Shown here piece after piece: positions 44,001 to 53,819 of a DNA stretch of 64,000 nucleotides. Origin of the DNA: Sphaerisporangium flaviroseum. GTDB taxonomy: Bacteria; Actinomycetota; Actinomycetes; Streptosporangiales; Streptosporangiaceae. The stretch's first letter is position 1; each line of letters begins with the position of its first letter. The notes beneath the pieces are model-generated. The model had not been told where the DNA came from. It worked only from the letters and a program-made list of their open reading frames with translations, and did no database searches. The position numbers were made by a program, and so were the translations under genes. The DNA lies in assembly GCF_039537005.1 (NCBI RefSeq), contig NZ_BAAAZR010000001.1, positions 620,001 to 684,000 of the forward strand, read 5' to 3'.

Positions 44001-44843
44001 ATGGGCATGATCATGGCCGTGAGCTTTACTCGCTACGGCAGGTTGTACTACCTCGACCCAGGCGGCCACAGTCCAAAGGTCGGCGACAAGGTTCTGGTGC
44101 CGACGGACGCCGGAGCCGAGGTGGCCGAGTGCGTGTGGGCGCCGCAGTGGGTGAGCGAGGACATCGACGGCCTGCCGGTCTGCGCGGGTATCGCCGGCGA
44201 GGAGCACCTGGGGCGTGACGAGGGGAACCGCCGGCGCCGCGCCGAGGCCCGCAGCGTGTCCAAGCGCCTGATCAAGAGGCACGAGCTGCCCATGAAGATC
44301 GTCGGCGTCGACTACCTCGACGCCGACAACATCTACACGGTCTACTTCTCCGCTCCGCACCGGGTCGACTTCCGCGCGCTCGTACGAGACCTCGCGCGTA
44401 ACCTGCGCGCCAGGGTCGAGTTACGGCAGATCGGGCCGCGCGACGAGGCGCGGCTCCAGGGCGGCATCGGCCCCTGCGGCCGTGACCTCTGCTGCGCGAC
44501 GTTCCTCAAGGACTTCGAGCCGGTGTCGGTCCGCATGGCAAAGGACCAGGACCTTCCGGTCAATCCGCTGCGCATCGCGGGTGCCTGCGGGCGTCTGATG
44601 TGCTGCCTTAAGTACGAGCACCCGTTATACCAGGAGTTCCGGGCGTCGGCGCCGCGCGTGGGGGTCGCGGTGGACACCCCGGAGGGCGCGGGCACCGTGG
44701 TCGGGCACAACGTGCCCTCCGACTCGGTCGTCGTGCGGCTGAACGACGGGGGACGCAGGTGCGCCTGCTCGCGAGCGAGCGTGTGCGCACCGCGCAAACA
44801 GCACGATGAGAAGTACGGCGGGCTGGAATCCGTCGAGGAGTGA
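44001..44843 (+). CDS. PSP1/RicT-family iron-sulfur regulatory protein
   Basis: 280 residues from ATG 44001, with GGAGGGG just upstream (ATG 44007 and 44013 are alternatives). The PSP1 C-terminal domain is present (KIVGVDYLDADNIYTVYF, then RNLRARVELRQIGPRDEARL). Cysteine motifs GGIGPCGRDLCC and GACGRLMCCLKYE match the cluster-binding Cys of RicT/YaaT. In Bacillus, RicT with RicA and RicF controls RNA processing by RNase Y; the actinomycete role is not settled. The gene follows holB across a repeat-rich 624-base gap and precedes the TAP-like lipoprotein gene. Confidence 0.88.
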   Translation: MGMIMAVSFTRYGRLYYLDPGGHSPKVGDKVLVPTDAGAEVAECVWAPQWVSEDIDGLPVCAGIAGEEHLGRDEGNRRRRAEARSVSKRLIKRHELPMKIVGVDYLDADNIYTVYFSAPHRVDFRALVRDLARNLRARVELRQIGPRDEARLQGGIGPCGRDLCCATFLKDFEPVSVRMAKDQDLPVNPLRIAGACGRLMCCLKYEHPLYQEFRASAPRVGVAVDTPEGAGTVVGHNVPSDSVVVRLNDGGRRCACSRASVCAPRKQHDEKYGGLESVEE

Positions 44844-44928
44844 GAGCCCAGTTGGGCGGGGTACAACCAAAGCGCCGCGCGGTTGATCAACCGGCAGGCG
44901 TACTACAACGGGGGACAGGGGTCGGCGC

Positions 44929-46512
44929 ATGATGCGCTTTTCCGGCGCTAGCCGTACGGCTACCGCTCTTCTCGCGGCGACGCTGATCGCCTCGGCGTGT
45001 TCCGCCACAGGAGACGCGGACCATTCAACAGACGGATCGCGGCCGGCTGATCCCCCGGCCGCCACCCAGGCCGGTGAGGCCGCCACCAAGGCTCCCTCCG
45101 CGGCGCTGGCGCCGTTCTACACGCAGAAGATCCAGTGGACGCCCTGTAAGGACAACTTCCAGTGCGGCCGGCTGGCCGTCCCGCTCGACTACGCCAACCC
45201 CGGCGGCGAGCGCATCCAGATCAGCGTCGTCCGGCTCCCTGCGACTGGTGCCCAGCGGGTGGGGTCCATCCTGCTCAACCCGGGAGGTCCGGGCGGCTCC
45301 GGCATCGCATACGCCCGGGCGGCCAAGACCGTGCTCAGCCCCGCGGTCCTCTCCCGGTTCGACACCGTGGGCTTCGATCCGCGAGGCGTCGGCCAGTCCT
45401 CGCCCGTCCGCTGCCTCTCCGGCCCCGAGCTCGACAAGTTCATCGGCCTGGACGGCACCCCTGACAGCTCCGCCGAGGTCGCCGCGCTGGCCAAGGGCGC
45501 CAAGGATTTCGCGGAGGGGTGCGAGGCCAGGTCGGCCAAGCTCCTCCCGCACGTCGGCACGGCCGACGCCGCCCGCGACATGGACGTCCTGCGGGCGGCC
45601 CTCGGTGACCAGGGCCTGACCTACCTCGGCAAGTCGTACGGCACCTACCTGGGCGCGGTCTACGCCGACCTGTTCCCCAAGAAGATCCGGGCCATGGTGC
45701 TGGACGGGGCCATCGACCCCTCGCTCCCACCGGTGCCCTCGGTCAACGCGGCTCAGGCACGCGGCTTCGAGGTGGCGTTCCGCTCCTTCCTCGCCGACTG
45801 CTTCAAGGAGTCCTCGTGCCCGTTCGCCGGCCGGAACACCGACATGGCTCAGTCCCAGCTGGCGAACCTGCTGAAGGCGGCCGACCAGCATCCGCTGCGT
45901 AACAACACCGGCGACGGGCGGAAGATCGACGAGTCCTGGACGACACTCGGCATCGTCACGGCCCTCTACGACAAGCGCTCGTGGCCGGTGCTCCGGGCCG
46001 CCCTCGGACAGGCCTTCCGGGGTGACGGCACCACGCTGCTGAAGCTCGCCGACATCCTGGTCGATCGCGACCAGAACGGCACCTACTCCAACCAGACCGA
46101 GGCCAACATGGCCGTCAACTGTGTCGACCATCCCTATCCCCACAAGATCTCGGCGTACGAGGAGGCGGCGCGGGCGGCACAGAAGGAGTCCCCGCTGTTC
46201 GGGTCGTACGTGATGTGGGGGTCACTGCCGTGCGAATACTGGCCGGTCAAGCCGACGGGGACCGACAAGCCCCTGAAGGCCGCGGGGGCACCCCCGATCC
46301 TGGTCGTCGGCACCCAGCGCGACCCGGCGACGCCGTACGAATGGGCGAAGGCGCTGGCCACGCAGCTGTCCTCCGGCGTCCTCCTCAGCTACGACGGTGA
46401 CGGCCACACGGCCTACCGCACCGGCTCCACCTGCATAGACCAGGCGGTCGACCGCTACGTGATCTCCCTGACCGCCCCCAGCAACGGCACCCTCTGCCCA
46501 AAGGTGACCTGA
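44929..46512 (+). CDS. TAP-like alpha/beta-hydrolase lipoprotein
   Basis: 527 residues. The signal ends in IASAC with Cys24, a lipobox. The hydrolase domain has the oxyanion loop LLNPGGPGGSG and nucleophile elbow GKSYGT. The C-terminal TAP-like domain carries GTQRDPATP (acid) and GDGHTAY (His). This is the tripeptidyl aminopeptidase/SlpD-type family of actinomycete extracellular exopeptidases. It follows the PSP1 gene by 85 bases, and tRNA-Thr lies 158 bases downstream. Confidence 0.9.
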   Translation: MMRFSGASRTATALLAATLIASACSATGDADHSTDGSRPADPPAATQAGEAATKAPSAALAPFYTQKIQWTPCKDNFQCGRLAVPLDYANPGGERIQISVVRLPATGAQRVGSILLNPGGPGGSGIAYARAAKTVLSPAVLSRFDTVGFDPRGVGQSSPVRCLSGPELDKFIGLDGTPDSSAEVAALAKGAKDFAEGCEARSAKLLPHVGTADAARDMDVLRAALGDQGLTYLGKSYGTYLGAVYADLFPKKIRAMVLDGAIDPSLPPVPSVNAAQARGFEVAFRSFLADCFKESSCPFAGRNTDMAQSQLANLLKAADQHPLRNNTGDGRKIDESWTTLGIVTALYDKRSWPVLRAALGQAFRGDGTTLLKLADILVDRDQNGTYSNQTEANMAVNCVDHPYPHKISAYEEAARAAQKESPLFGSYVMWGSLPCEYWPVKPTGTDKPLKAAGAPPILVVGTQRDPATPYEWAKALATQLSSGVLLSYDGDGHTAYRTGSTCIDQAVDRYVISLTAPSNGTLCPKVT

Positions 46513-46670
46513 CCTGCCCGCAACGCTCGGCATGCCGGCCGACTTGAACCAGACCTGCCCACGAGGCACGACCTGCCCACCCGGTCCTGATCTCCGACGA
46601 GCCACCGGCGGGCGCGAGAACGGCCGGAAACCTGTAGACTTCCACACGCTGCGGCATCACCGCGCAGCGT

Positions 46671-46744
46671 GCCGCCTTAGCTCAGTCGGCCAGAGCGACG
46701 CACTCGTAATGCGTAGGTCAAGGGTTCGATTCCCTTAGGCGGCT
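46671..46744 (+). tRNA. tRNA-Thr (anticodon CGT)
   Basis: The acceptor stem GCCGCCT/AGGCGGC pairs fully. The D arm is TTAGCTCAGTCGGCCAGAGC, the anticodon stem ACGCA/TGCGT encloses CTCGTAA with anticodon CGT, and the T arm AAGGGTTCGATTCCCTT is perfect. CCA is not encoded. Confidence 0.96.
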
Positions 46745-46761
46745 CAGCAGCTCTGACCTGC

Positions 46762-46796
46762 AAAGACCCCCTGGAGATCATCTCCGGGGGGTCTTT
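46762..46796 (+). terminator. 16-bp hairpin terminator after tRNA-Thr
   Basis: AAAGACCCCC (46762-46771) pairs with GGGGGTCTTT (46787-46796) and the inner GGAGA/TCTCC pairs extend it, with one T-G wobble. The stem ends in TTT. Confidence 0.85.
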
Positions 46797-46964
46797 GGAC
46801 GACAGGCGTCTTTGACAGGGGAGGGGCAGCAAGCCCCCCCGGGGCTCGTAGAGCCAGCGGTGGCCGAGCACCTGCTCTCCAGCGCATGCTCAGTCGGTAC
46901 GGCGTGCGGACGCTCGCGGATGACATGGCCGCCTACGACCCGATGAGCTACCACTGAGCCGATC

Positions 46965-47486
46965 TCAAGGATCCGGCTGGTCCGTAAGTAGGCGACCGAT
47001 CCGCCAGACATGTCCCCCCGTTTTGCAGTACCACACGGCATCCGCTCCGCTGATCTGAGAATGCAGACCGACGTGATGCGCTGTACAGACGGGCCAAACA
47101 TGATGTTCCCGCTCCATCAGAAACTCCTGCACGGTGTCCGCGACCTGCGCCAGCGTACCCGCATCGCCGGAATCGAACACAAGATCGTCCCCGTGACGCC
47201 AACCATCGACGTACTTCAGGTACGGAAATCCGGAATCAAGCCCTACCGTGATCCGTGCCATAGCCCGTGTGTGCGGGCTCATGTCCTTGCTCACCGTGAC
47301 AAGGGCCTCGACAGCCCGCCCCATGGCGTCCAAAAGGATCTCTGCTGCTTCGTCGGTACCGACAGGGCCATGCTCATGGAATATCGAATGGAGTATTCCC
47401 ATCTTCCGTGAATTGTTCAAGGGAGGCGCAATACCTTCCCTGGTCAGCCTCTCCAGCCAATCTTCCATGTCAGGATCAACGTTCAT
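46965..47486 (-). CDS. unknown protein with zinc-ribbon-like end, possible RHS partner
   Basis: 173 residues from ATG 47486 (TTG 47507 is nearer the AAAGGG site). The N-terminal half is acidic and helical (DPDMEDWLERLTREGI, EILLDAMGRAVEALV). The C-terminal quarter has CTAHHVGLH and WYCKTGGHVWRIG, a paired Cys/His layout seen in small zinc-ribbon-like ends of actinomycete proteins. It lies directly downstream of the RHS gene on the same strand, 117 bases after its stop, where an immunity gene would be expected. I do not recognise the family, and the immunity role is inference. Confidence 0.6.
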   Translation of the reverse strand: MNVDPDMEDWLERLTREGIAPPLNNSRKMGILHSIFHEHGPVGTDEAAEILLDAMGRAVEALVTVSKDMSPHTRAMARITVGLDSGFPYLKYVDGWRHGDDLVFDSGDAGTLAQVADTVQEFLMEREHHVWPVCTAHHVGLHSQISGADAVWYCKTGGHVWRIGRLLTDQPDP

Positions 47487-47603
47487 GCGCGCCTGCAACC
47501 CTTTCAAGTCTGCCGCTCAACCATGCAGGAAGGCCGTGGGTGTAGTCGCGTCCCGAGGGATCGACCGCACCCACGGCCGGGCCATAAAGCTAGTGAGCCC
47601 CTC

Positions 47604-49944
47604 TCAGCTCCACCTTCCCCAGCTTCCATAGCCGTGAATGCTCCACCGTTGCGCGCCGATGATGGCGGTACCGCTAAGCTTTATCTCGATCCTGCTCCAG
47701 GGCGTGAGATTGCGCGGAAGAATCCCGTACTTGTAGTAACGGCCTCGCACTTTCTCCTTTTTGTTCGGAATGCCCCACTGGCCGTGGAACCAGTAGTTCC
47801 CGTCTTCGACGTGGCCATAGTCCTGATTCATCACAGTGTATCCGTCGATGATTATCTGGATATGCAGGTAGACGGCGTAGGCATGCCGCAGGTTGCCGTG
47901 GAATCGAGCTGACCATACTAGCGAGCAGTGCCCGGTGTTCCAAGTGCACTGCCGATTGATATCGATACAGCCATCGGTTCCGCACTGCTTCTTATGGCTG
48001 ATCTGCCACAGTTGGCCGTCTAGGTCGTAAATATTAACAGGATCGGTCGGATACGCGTAGCCGTTCGCCCCGCCGCCTTCAACCGGGTCGACCTGTAGAA
48101 AGCGACCGGTGAGAGGGTTGTAGAGGCGGACACCCATGAGGACGAGGCCGGCAAGCGAGTCAATGGAGCGTTGGTGGGTGCCGAGCCAGCCGTATCTGCT
48201 CGGGTTGGTGATGTTGCCGGTACGTGGGGCACCGTATTCGGTGTGTTCGAAGTACGAGCTGATTCCGGTCACGGTCGTACTGCTGCTCGCAGTGGCGATG
48301 ACATCGCCGTGGAGGTTGGCGAGTTGGAGGGTGATGGTGCCGTCGCTCGACTGGACGGCCGCCATCCCGGCTGCACCCGAGACGTTACGCGTCCATGTGC
48401 CGCCGGCTTCCGCGATCCATGCGGGTGAATCCCCGGTCGCGGCGTAGTGGTTGGTCATGGTGCCGGATGCGATCCCGCCGCTGCTGGTCATGGCGCGGAT
48501 GCGGCCGAGTGGGTCCAGGGTGAATTCGCGGGTGTGCTCGTTCTGGGTGAGTGAGGCGACCATGTCGTTGGCGTGGTAGCCGATCTCGAGGTCGACCCCG
48601 CCCGAGACGTGGGCGGCCGGAACGCTTGTGGTACGGCCGAACGCGTCGTAGGTGTAGCCCGCCGTGGTGATGCGGTCGTCGGCGTCGTAGGTGGCAGTCT
48701 GGGCGGTGGGCGTGGTGCTGGTGCTGCACGCGCCTCCGGCCGCGGCCGGATAACTGGCCAGGCTGGTGCGGTCGCTGTTCAGGTTGAAGCCGTACTGGCG
48801 GGTGACGCGCGCTCCCGCGTATACGTCCGCGACGGAGGTCAGCCGTCCAGCGCTGTCGTAGCTGTACGTCTGATTGCTGCCGCCTGGGCCGGATTGTGCG
48901 ACGGTGCGGCCGTCCTTATCGGAGATCGCGGTGAACTCCAGCCAGGTAACGCCGCTCTTGGCGTATGTGAGGAGAGTCGCTTTGCCGACGCTGTCGTACC
49001 TCCAGGTGGTTGTGAGTCCACCGGGGAGACTCTGGACGCGCGGCTGGCCGTCGGGATCGAAGGCGGCGCCGAAGATTCCTGGGGTGCCGGTGTTGACACT
49101 CGTGACCAGGCCACGGCGTTCGACCTGGCCGGATACGTCGGTTCCGTCGTAGGTATACGTGTAGGTGCCCTTGCCGTCGTTCAGGCTGGAAGTCCGCCCG
49201 TAGGCGTCATAGGTGACGGTCGAGGAATTACCGTCGGCGTCGGTGGACGTGGTGACGCGGCCCAGAGCGTCGTAGCCGGTGGTGATCGTGGCTCCACCCG
49301 CAGTGGTCGTGGTCGCGAGCCCTGTGGATGCGCCGTAGGCGTAGGTGACGTCGGGGACCCCGCTCCCGCCTGCTGAAGCGGGGCTCACGGCGATCGCTCG
49401 GGTGATCGGACGGTCCGCGGCGTCATAGGTCAGAGTGGTGGTGCGGGTCGCCGCACCTGAGGTTTCCAGCATTGTGGCCTGTTGGCCGTAGTAGCCGTAA
49501 GTAATCGTGGTGGTGGGGATGGTCTGCCCACCAGGTTGGGCGGCCGGGGCGGTACGGCAGGGCAAGGTAGCCCATTGCGGCTTGCTGCCACAGGCGGATA
49601 CCGATGGGTGGGCTCCGGCCGTGTAATAGCTGGTGGTGGCGGTTCCGGCATCGGAGCCGCTGGAAGCGGGCATGCGGCGTTCGATCTCGCGGCCTGCCGC
49701 GTCGTAGCGCGTACGCAGGACGATATCGGTGCCGCCGGGCATGACCGTGGTCTGAGTGGTGGCGCTGAACAGGTCCCAGCCGGAGGTGTCCCCCGACATG
49801 ATCGGGTTGTAGCCGGTCTTCGTCGTCCGGACGTCCGCGGTACCCGGGGTGGCGGCGCCGTCCACCACCAGCGGCTGCACCGTGGTGGTGGTCACCAGGT
49901 GGTAGTTGGTGTTCGGGTCAGGTTTGCCCTCGTCATATGTTCGG
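47604..49944 (-). pseudogene. RHS-repeat protein, 5'-truncated, with an unrecognised C-terminal tip
   Basis: The frame reads as RHS protein from about 49944 (RTYDEGKPDPNTNYHL) to the stop at 47604, about 780 residues. YD repeats such as TYDAADRPITRAI, GYDALGRVTTSTDADGN and DPLGRIRAMTSSGG are followed by the core YGWLGTHQRSIDSLAGLVLM, then LYNPLTGRFLQVDPVEGG. The variable tip of about 140 residues after NIYDLDGQLW has four Cys, many aromatic residues and no motif I know. Intact RHS proteins are usually 1500-2500 residues; the 5' part is replaced by an IS256-family tail in the opposite direction, so start and secretion signals are lost. Confidence 0.8.
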
Positions 49945-49954
49945 CTTGTCCGCA

Positions 49955-50157
49955 GGCGCGCCGAGACGATGATCAAACTGCTCTGGCTGGCCATCATCAA
50001 TATCGACGACAAGCGCGCCCGCGAACGCGCCGCCCGCCGGGAAAAGACCGGCAAACGATCCGACCAGCCCGCACGCCTCATCGAAGGGCAACGCACCATG
50101 GGATGGCGCGAAGCACTCAACGAGCTCGACACCGCCTATCCAGGACAAATCAGGTAA
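49955..50157 (+). pseudogene. IS256-family transposase C-terminal scrap
   Basis: On the plus strand the frame ETMIKLLWLAIINIDDKRAR, then QPARLIEGQRTMGWREALN and TAYPGQIR matches the last 65 residues of IS256-family (mutator) transposases of actinomycetes. The rest of the transposase is absent; its left side joins the RHS gene near 49945. The bases after the stop (50158-50210) may hold the IS right end. I see no other feature in 50211-50406. Confidence 0.65.
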
Positions 50158-50399
50158 AGAGGACTCTCCAATCACCTGACACGATCTTTACACACTTCAG
50201 GTGAAAGCTCGGGAATGGAGACCATGGAGCGGTGATCGTAGACGGCGACGGGACTGATCCTGGGTAGCAGAGCGCCCATCGCGAGTTGAAGCTCGCGTCC
50301 CGTCACCTCATCGAAGACACCAGCGTGACGCCTACGCGGTGGCTGCGCAGCAGATCGAGACCGATGACCCGGATCCGTCGCGATCCATGGAGTCTCAAT

Positions 50400-51850
50400 G
50401 GGGAAGTCAAGGGGCTTGGATGACCGGCGGTGCAGGCGTGAAGAGTCGACCGTCTCGCAGGAGGGCCCACAGTACGTTCACCCGTCGCCGGGCCAGGGCG
50501 ATCAGAGCCTGCACATGCTTGAAGCCCTGACTACGTTTCTTCAGGTAGAAGTCGCGGTTCGGGCCTTCTCTGACGATGCTGGTCTGAGCGGAAAGGCAGA
50601 AGACACGGCGCAGGCGGCGGCTATAGCGTTTGGGGCGATGGAGATTGCCGGTACGGCGTCCTGAATGGCGTGGCACTGGAGCCAGTCCTGCGGCCGAGGC
50701 CAGGTGGCCGGCGTCGGCGTAGGCGGCCATTTCACCTGCGGCAACGATGAACTCCGCCCCCAGGATGGCGCCGATGCCGGGCATCGACTCGATGATCTGT
50801 GCCTGTGGGTGGGTGTGAAACGCCTCGGTGATCTGCTTATCGAGCGTTTTGACCCGCTCGTCCAACGCCAGGAGCTGGATGGCGAGATCGGCAACGATCT
50901 GTGCGGCGATGCTCTCGCCGGGCAGCATGAAGCGCTGGGCATCTGCCGCTTGCAACGCGGTGGCCGCGACCTGTCCTGCGGCCCGGACACCACGTTTGCG
51001 CAGCCACGCCTCGACCCGAGCCTGCCCACGCCGGCGCAGCGCGGTCGGGGTCTGAAATCCTGACAGCAACACCAGCGCACCCTTGTGCGCGGAGTAATCG
51101 AAGGCCCTCTCCAAGGCGGGGAAGATGCCCATGAGCACATCCCGAAGCCGGTTGACCATCCGGACACGGTCAGCCACAAGGTCGCTGCGATGACCGGTCA
51201 ACAACGCCAGATCGGCGACCAGTTGCGCGGGCACCTCGATCGAGGCGAGGTCACGGCGCAACCGAGAAGTCTCAGCGATGACATACGCGTCGCGAGCATC
51301 GGTCTTGGCCTCACCCCGATACGCCCCGGCCATTTGGTGGACTGTCCGGCCGGGCACGTATGCCGGCTTTTGACCATAAGCAGTCAGCAGCGCCAGCAGC
51401 AGCGCGGAGGAGTTGCCGCGGATGTCAACCGCCCACTGCAGGGACTGCGCCAGGCTCAGCGCCTCGCCGATCCCTTCCACGATCGCAGCCTCATCGTTGG
51501 CGATCTTCTTCGACCAGATCTGGGTGCCGTTCTCATCGACTGCGACGCCCCAGTGATGAGCCTTGCCGGTATCGATCCCCACCCACACTCGAGACCGCGG
51601 CCCCTGCGCATGTTCCATGCATCGCTCCCCACCACCGAAGATCTGCCTTTGGCCCGAGAAGCATCCTGCCGTCATCTCCGTAAACAGCGACCGAAACGCA
51701 CATCTCAATAAGCGGTCAGGGAGCCTTGGAGAACCGGGCGGCCACTCCATGGAAGCCACTGAAGGCAGAAGACACATCGGCCACACCCGGTCCTCCCGGA
51801 CCGCTTACCAACTTACGGTGAAGACCATGGCCGAGGCGTGAGACGGTGCA
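50400..51850 (-). mobile_element. IS110-family element (ends approximate)
   Basis: The transposase gene has about 230 bases of non-coding sequence upstream (51619-51850) where IS110-group elements carry the bridge RNA. IS110 elements lack terminal inverted repeats, so the exact ends cannot be read here. Short inverted motifs in 51700-51840 (for example TCCGGACC-like and CCATGG pairs) could form the RNA loops but I could not define them. Confidence 0.55.
50407..51618 (-). CDS. IS110-family transposase
   Basis: 403 residues from ATG 51618, with GGGGAGC upstream. The DEDD catalytic domain begins RVWVGIDTGKAHHWGVAVDE and includes the conserved EAKTDARDAYVIAE. The transposase-20 domain has IIESMPGIGAILGAEFI and GLAPVPRHSGRRTG. 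The frame is complete and looks functional. IS110-family elements recombine via a bridge RNA encoded in their non-coding end. Confidence 0.9.
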   Translation of the reverse strand: MEHAQGPRSRVWVGIDTGKAHHWGVAVDENGTQIWSKKIANDEAAIVEGIGEALSLAQSLQWAVDIRGNSSALLLALLTAYGQKPAYVPGRTVHQMAGAYRGEAKTDARDAYVIAETSRLRRDLASIEVPAQLVADLALLTGHRSDLVADRVRMVNRLRDVLMGIFPALERAFDYSAHKGALVLLSGFQTPTALRRRGQARVEAWLRKRGVRAAGQVAATALQAADAQRFMLPGESIAAQIVADLAIQLLALDERVKTLDKQITEAFHTHPQAQIIESMPGIGAILGAEFIVAAGEMAAYADAGHLASAAGLAPVPRHSGRRTGNLHRPKRYSRRLRRVFCLSAQTSIVREGPNRDFYLKKRSQGFKHVQALIALARRRVNVLWALLRDGRLFTPAPPVIQAP

Positions 51851-51912
51851 TCGGTCTCGGAGCCCGCAATGTAGGGCGATGAGGGCTCCCACTGTGGTGG
51901 GAGCCCTTCACG

Positions 51913-52756
51913 TTACGGTCTGGGGACGGCGGGCTGGTCGTCGGTCCAGGCTGCTTCGATGGCCCTGGTCTGGCTCTTGCCGGGGAAGGGCTTGCCGTTG
52001 TGCGTGGCGTCGATGGTGTAGGACACCACCGTCATGGTTCTGGTGTCGACCACGATCGTGTACCTGCTCCCGCCCTTGGATACCTGATGGCCATAGGTGA
52101 GTGTCTTCGCTGCCCGAGTTACTGTGCTGGACACCGGGCATGGCCGACAGTGCGTCGTAGGCGGCCTGGCGGACCGCCTTCGACACCGGGAACTCGTACA
52201 GGAGGCTTGCGTAGGCGCCCTTGAGCCAGCGGTCCATGTTCTGTGGTTGCACGGGGTTTTCGCCCTCGCTGGCGGCCTTCACAAGCCATTCCTTCAACGC
52301 GGCCGGATCTGTGGGCATCGCTTGCAGGTCCTGGAACGACAGCTTCCGGCCTTCGATCCTCCAGCCTGTCCCCTTCACGGGCTTGATGGTGCCCTTCTCC
52401 GGGGCCATGGACAGGTCGACCTTCATGCCCTCGGTGCGGTAGCTCCACTTCTGTGGCGAGCCGTCACGTTTCCACGCTGCCCGGTCGGCGGTGCTCTTCG
52501 GCTGCGCACCTAGTGGACGGAAGCCCCACGAGTGCTTGCCGTCACGGCCGGCCCAGTTTTCGATGACCCGCCGTTCCACCAGCCAGTACTTGTTGGAACC
52601 GGTGCCCACCTGGTGCGGGTGGGTCATGGTCAGCACGGTCCTGACCCGCCAGTACGTGCCTTGCGTCGGCTCCGCCGAAGATCGGGCGGCTTGGACGGGA
52701 GAGGCGGCAACTGCCAGGGCCAGGGTGGCCAGACTGATCACTATCGACTTGCGCAT
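51913..52756 (-). pseudogene. exported CU044_5270-like protein with a one-base frameshift
   Basis: From ATG 52756 a signal peptide (MRKSIVISLATLALAVAASP) and about 200 residues read well (YWRVRTVLTMTHPHQVG, AAWKRDGSPQKW). After SAMPGV the proper continuation STVTRAAKTLTYGHQVSKGG, ending DDQPAVPRP at 51913, is in another frame. Removing one C near 52132 restores it; without that, the protein has a 50-residue nonsense tail. The sequence is a shortened relative of the CU044_5270 protein encoded immediately upstream: same YWRVR-like start, AAW-x-DGSP and R-x-AAY motifs. Only one base separates the two genes (TGATATG), so they form one unit with the sigma factor. Confidence 0.75.
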
Positions 52757-52757
52757 A

Positions 52758-53819
52758 TCAGTTTCCTTCCTTGAGGGGATGGGGGTTGGGGAGGTCGGGC
52801 TTCTGGTCCGTCCAGGTGCTCTGCTTGACGGCTGTGAACCTGATGAGCTCGCCCGAGTCCGGTGTGAGCGTCTCCACCGCCAGCGGGGCGCCAGTGGCGG
52901 AGTCCACGATCAGCCGCGTCTGGATCGCTCTGTCCGGGCGTGTGAAGTCCGGCTGCCGGTAGACCACCGCCTGCCCGGACCTGCCGAGCTGGTCGGTGGC
53001 CCGCCCCTGGGCGGTCACGCCGGGGAGTGAGGCCATCAGCTGGTAGGCCGCGGCCCGCACCTCGGACGGGACCGGCACGTAGACAATGAGGCTGGCGAGG
53101 TTCTCCAATAGTCCTGGCACGTCGCCCGGCGCGGGTTCGAGCAGAGCGCGCAGCTTCTCCGGGCTGGCGGGAAGCTCGTCCATCTTGGTCAGCGGCTTGC
53201 TGGCGAACATCAGCCGCCAGTTCACATCCGCCGACTCGTGGGATTCAGCCTGGCCGGGTGCCGCCTCCAGCCGGTCGGGGTCCGCGCCCAGCAGCGTGCC
53301 GGGCGCCCCGTTCTGGTACGGCCAGACCGACGGCGAGCCGTCGGCCTGCCAGGCCGCCTCGTCCTGCGGTGTTGCCGGCCGGGCCCCGAGGTAGCGCCGT
53401 ACGATCCAGTGGGAGTCCTGCTTGCCCACGGGGATCCAAGTCTCCTCGGACGCGGTCACCTGCAACGTGTACCGGTTGCCGGGTTCGCGCACCCGGATGC
53501 CTCTGACCAGGTTGTTACCCCACCAGGCGCCATCGTTGGGCTGCTTGGCGACCGAGGTCGCGGCAGCCAGCAGGATCTGCTGGGCGGTGGGCCGTACCGG
53601 GGCCGGCAATGACGGCGGGGCGGCCGAGGAAAGCACCAGGGCAGCGGCGGCCGCCGCCCCGGCCAGGCCCATGCTGACTGTTGTCAAGCGCGGCGAGCGC
53701 CTGGGAGCCCGTTCACGGGCGATATGCGCGTGGAGCCGGGCGCGGCCTCGCGCGACCGTCTCCTGCGAGGGTCCCGGTACAGCGCGCACCTCCTCACGCA
53801 CCGCGGACAGGTCATCCAT
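52758..53819 (-). CDS. CU044_5270-family membrane protein, likely anti-sigma partner
   Basis: 353 residues from ATG 53819, overlapping the sigma-factor stop (ATGGATGA). The N-terminal 45 residues are charged and cytoplasmic, with Arg-rich stretches. One membrane helix (VSMGLAGAAAAAALVLSSA) follows, and the remaining 280 residues lie outside the membrane. Motifs of the family: AWWGNNLVRGIRV, AAWQADGSPSVWPY, EVRAAAYQLMASLPGV. The layout and coupling to an ECF sigma factor gene suggest an anti-sigma or signal-receiving role (inference from context). Confidence 0.78.
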   Translation of the reverse strand: MDDLSAVREEVRAVPGPSQETVARGRARLHAHIARERAPRRSPRLTTVSMGLAGAAAAAALVLSSAAPPSLPAPVRPTAQQILLAAATSVAKQPNDGAWWGNNLVRGIRVREPGNRYTLQVTASEETWIPVGKQDSHWIVRRYLGARPATPQDEAAWQADGSPSVWPYQNGAPGTLLGADPDRLEAAPGQAESHESADVNWRLMFASKPLTKMDELPASPEKLRALLEPAPGDVPGLLENLASLIVYVPVPSEVRAAAYQLMASLPGVTAQGRATDQLGRSGQAVVYRQPDFTRPDRAIQTRLIVDSATGAPLAVETLTPDSGELIRFTAVKQSTWTDQKPDLPNPHPLKEGN

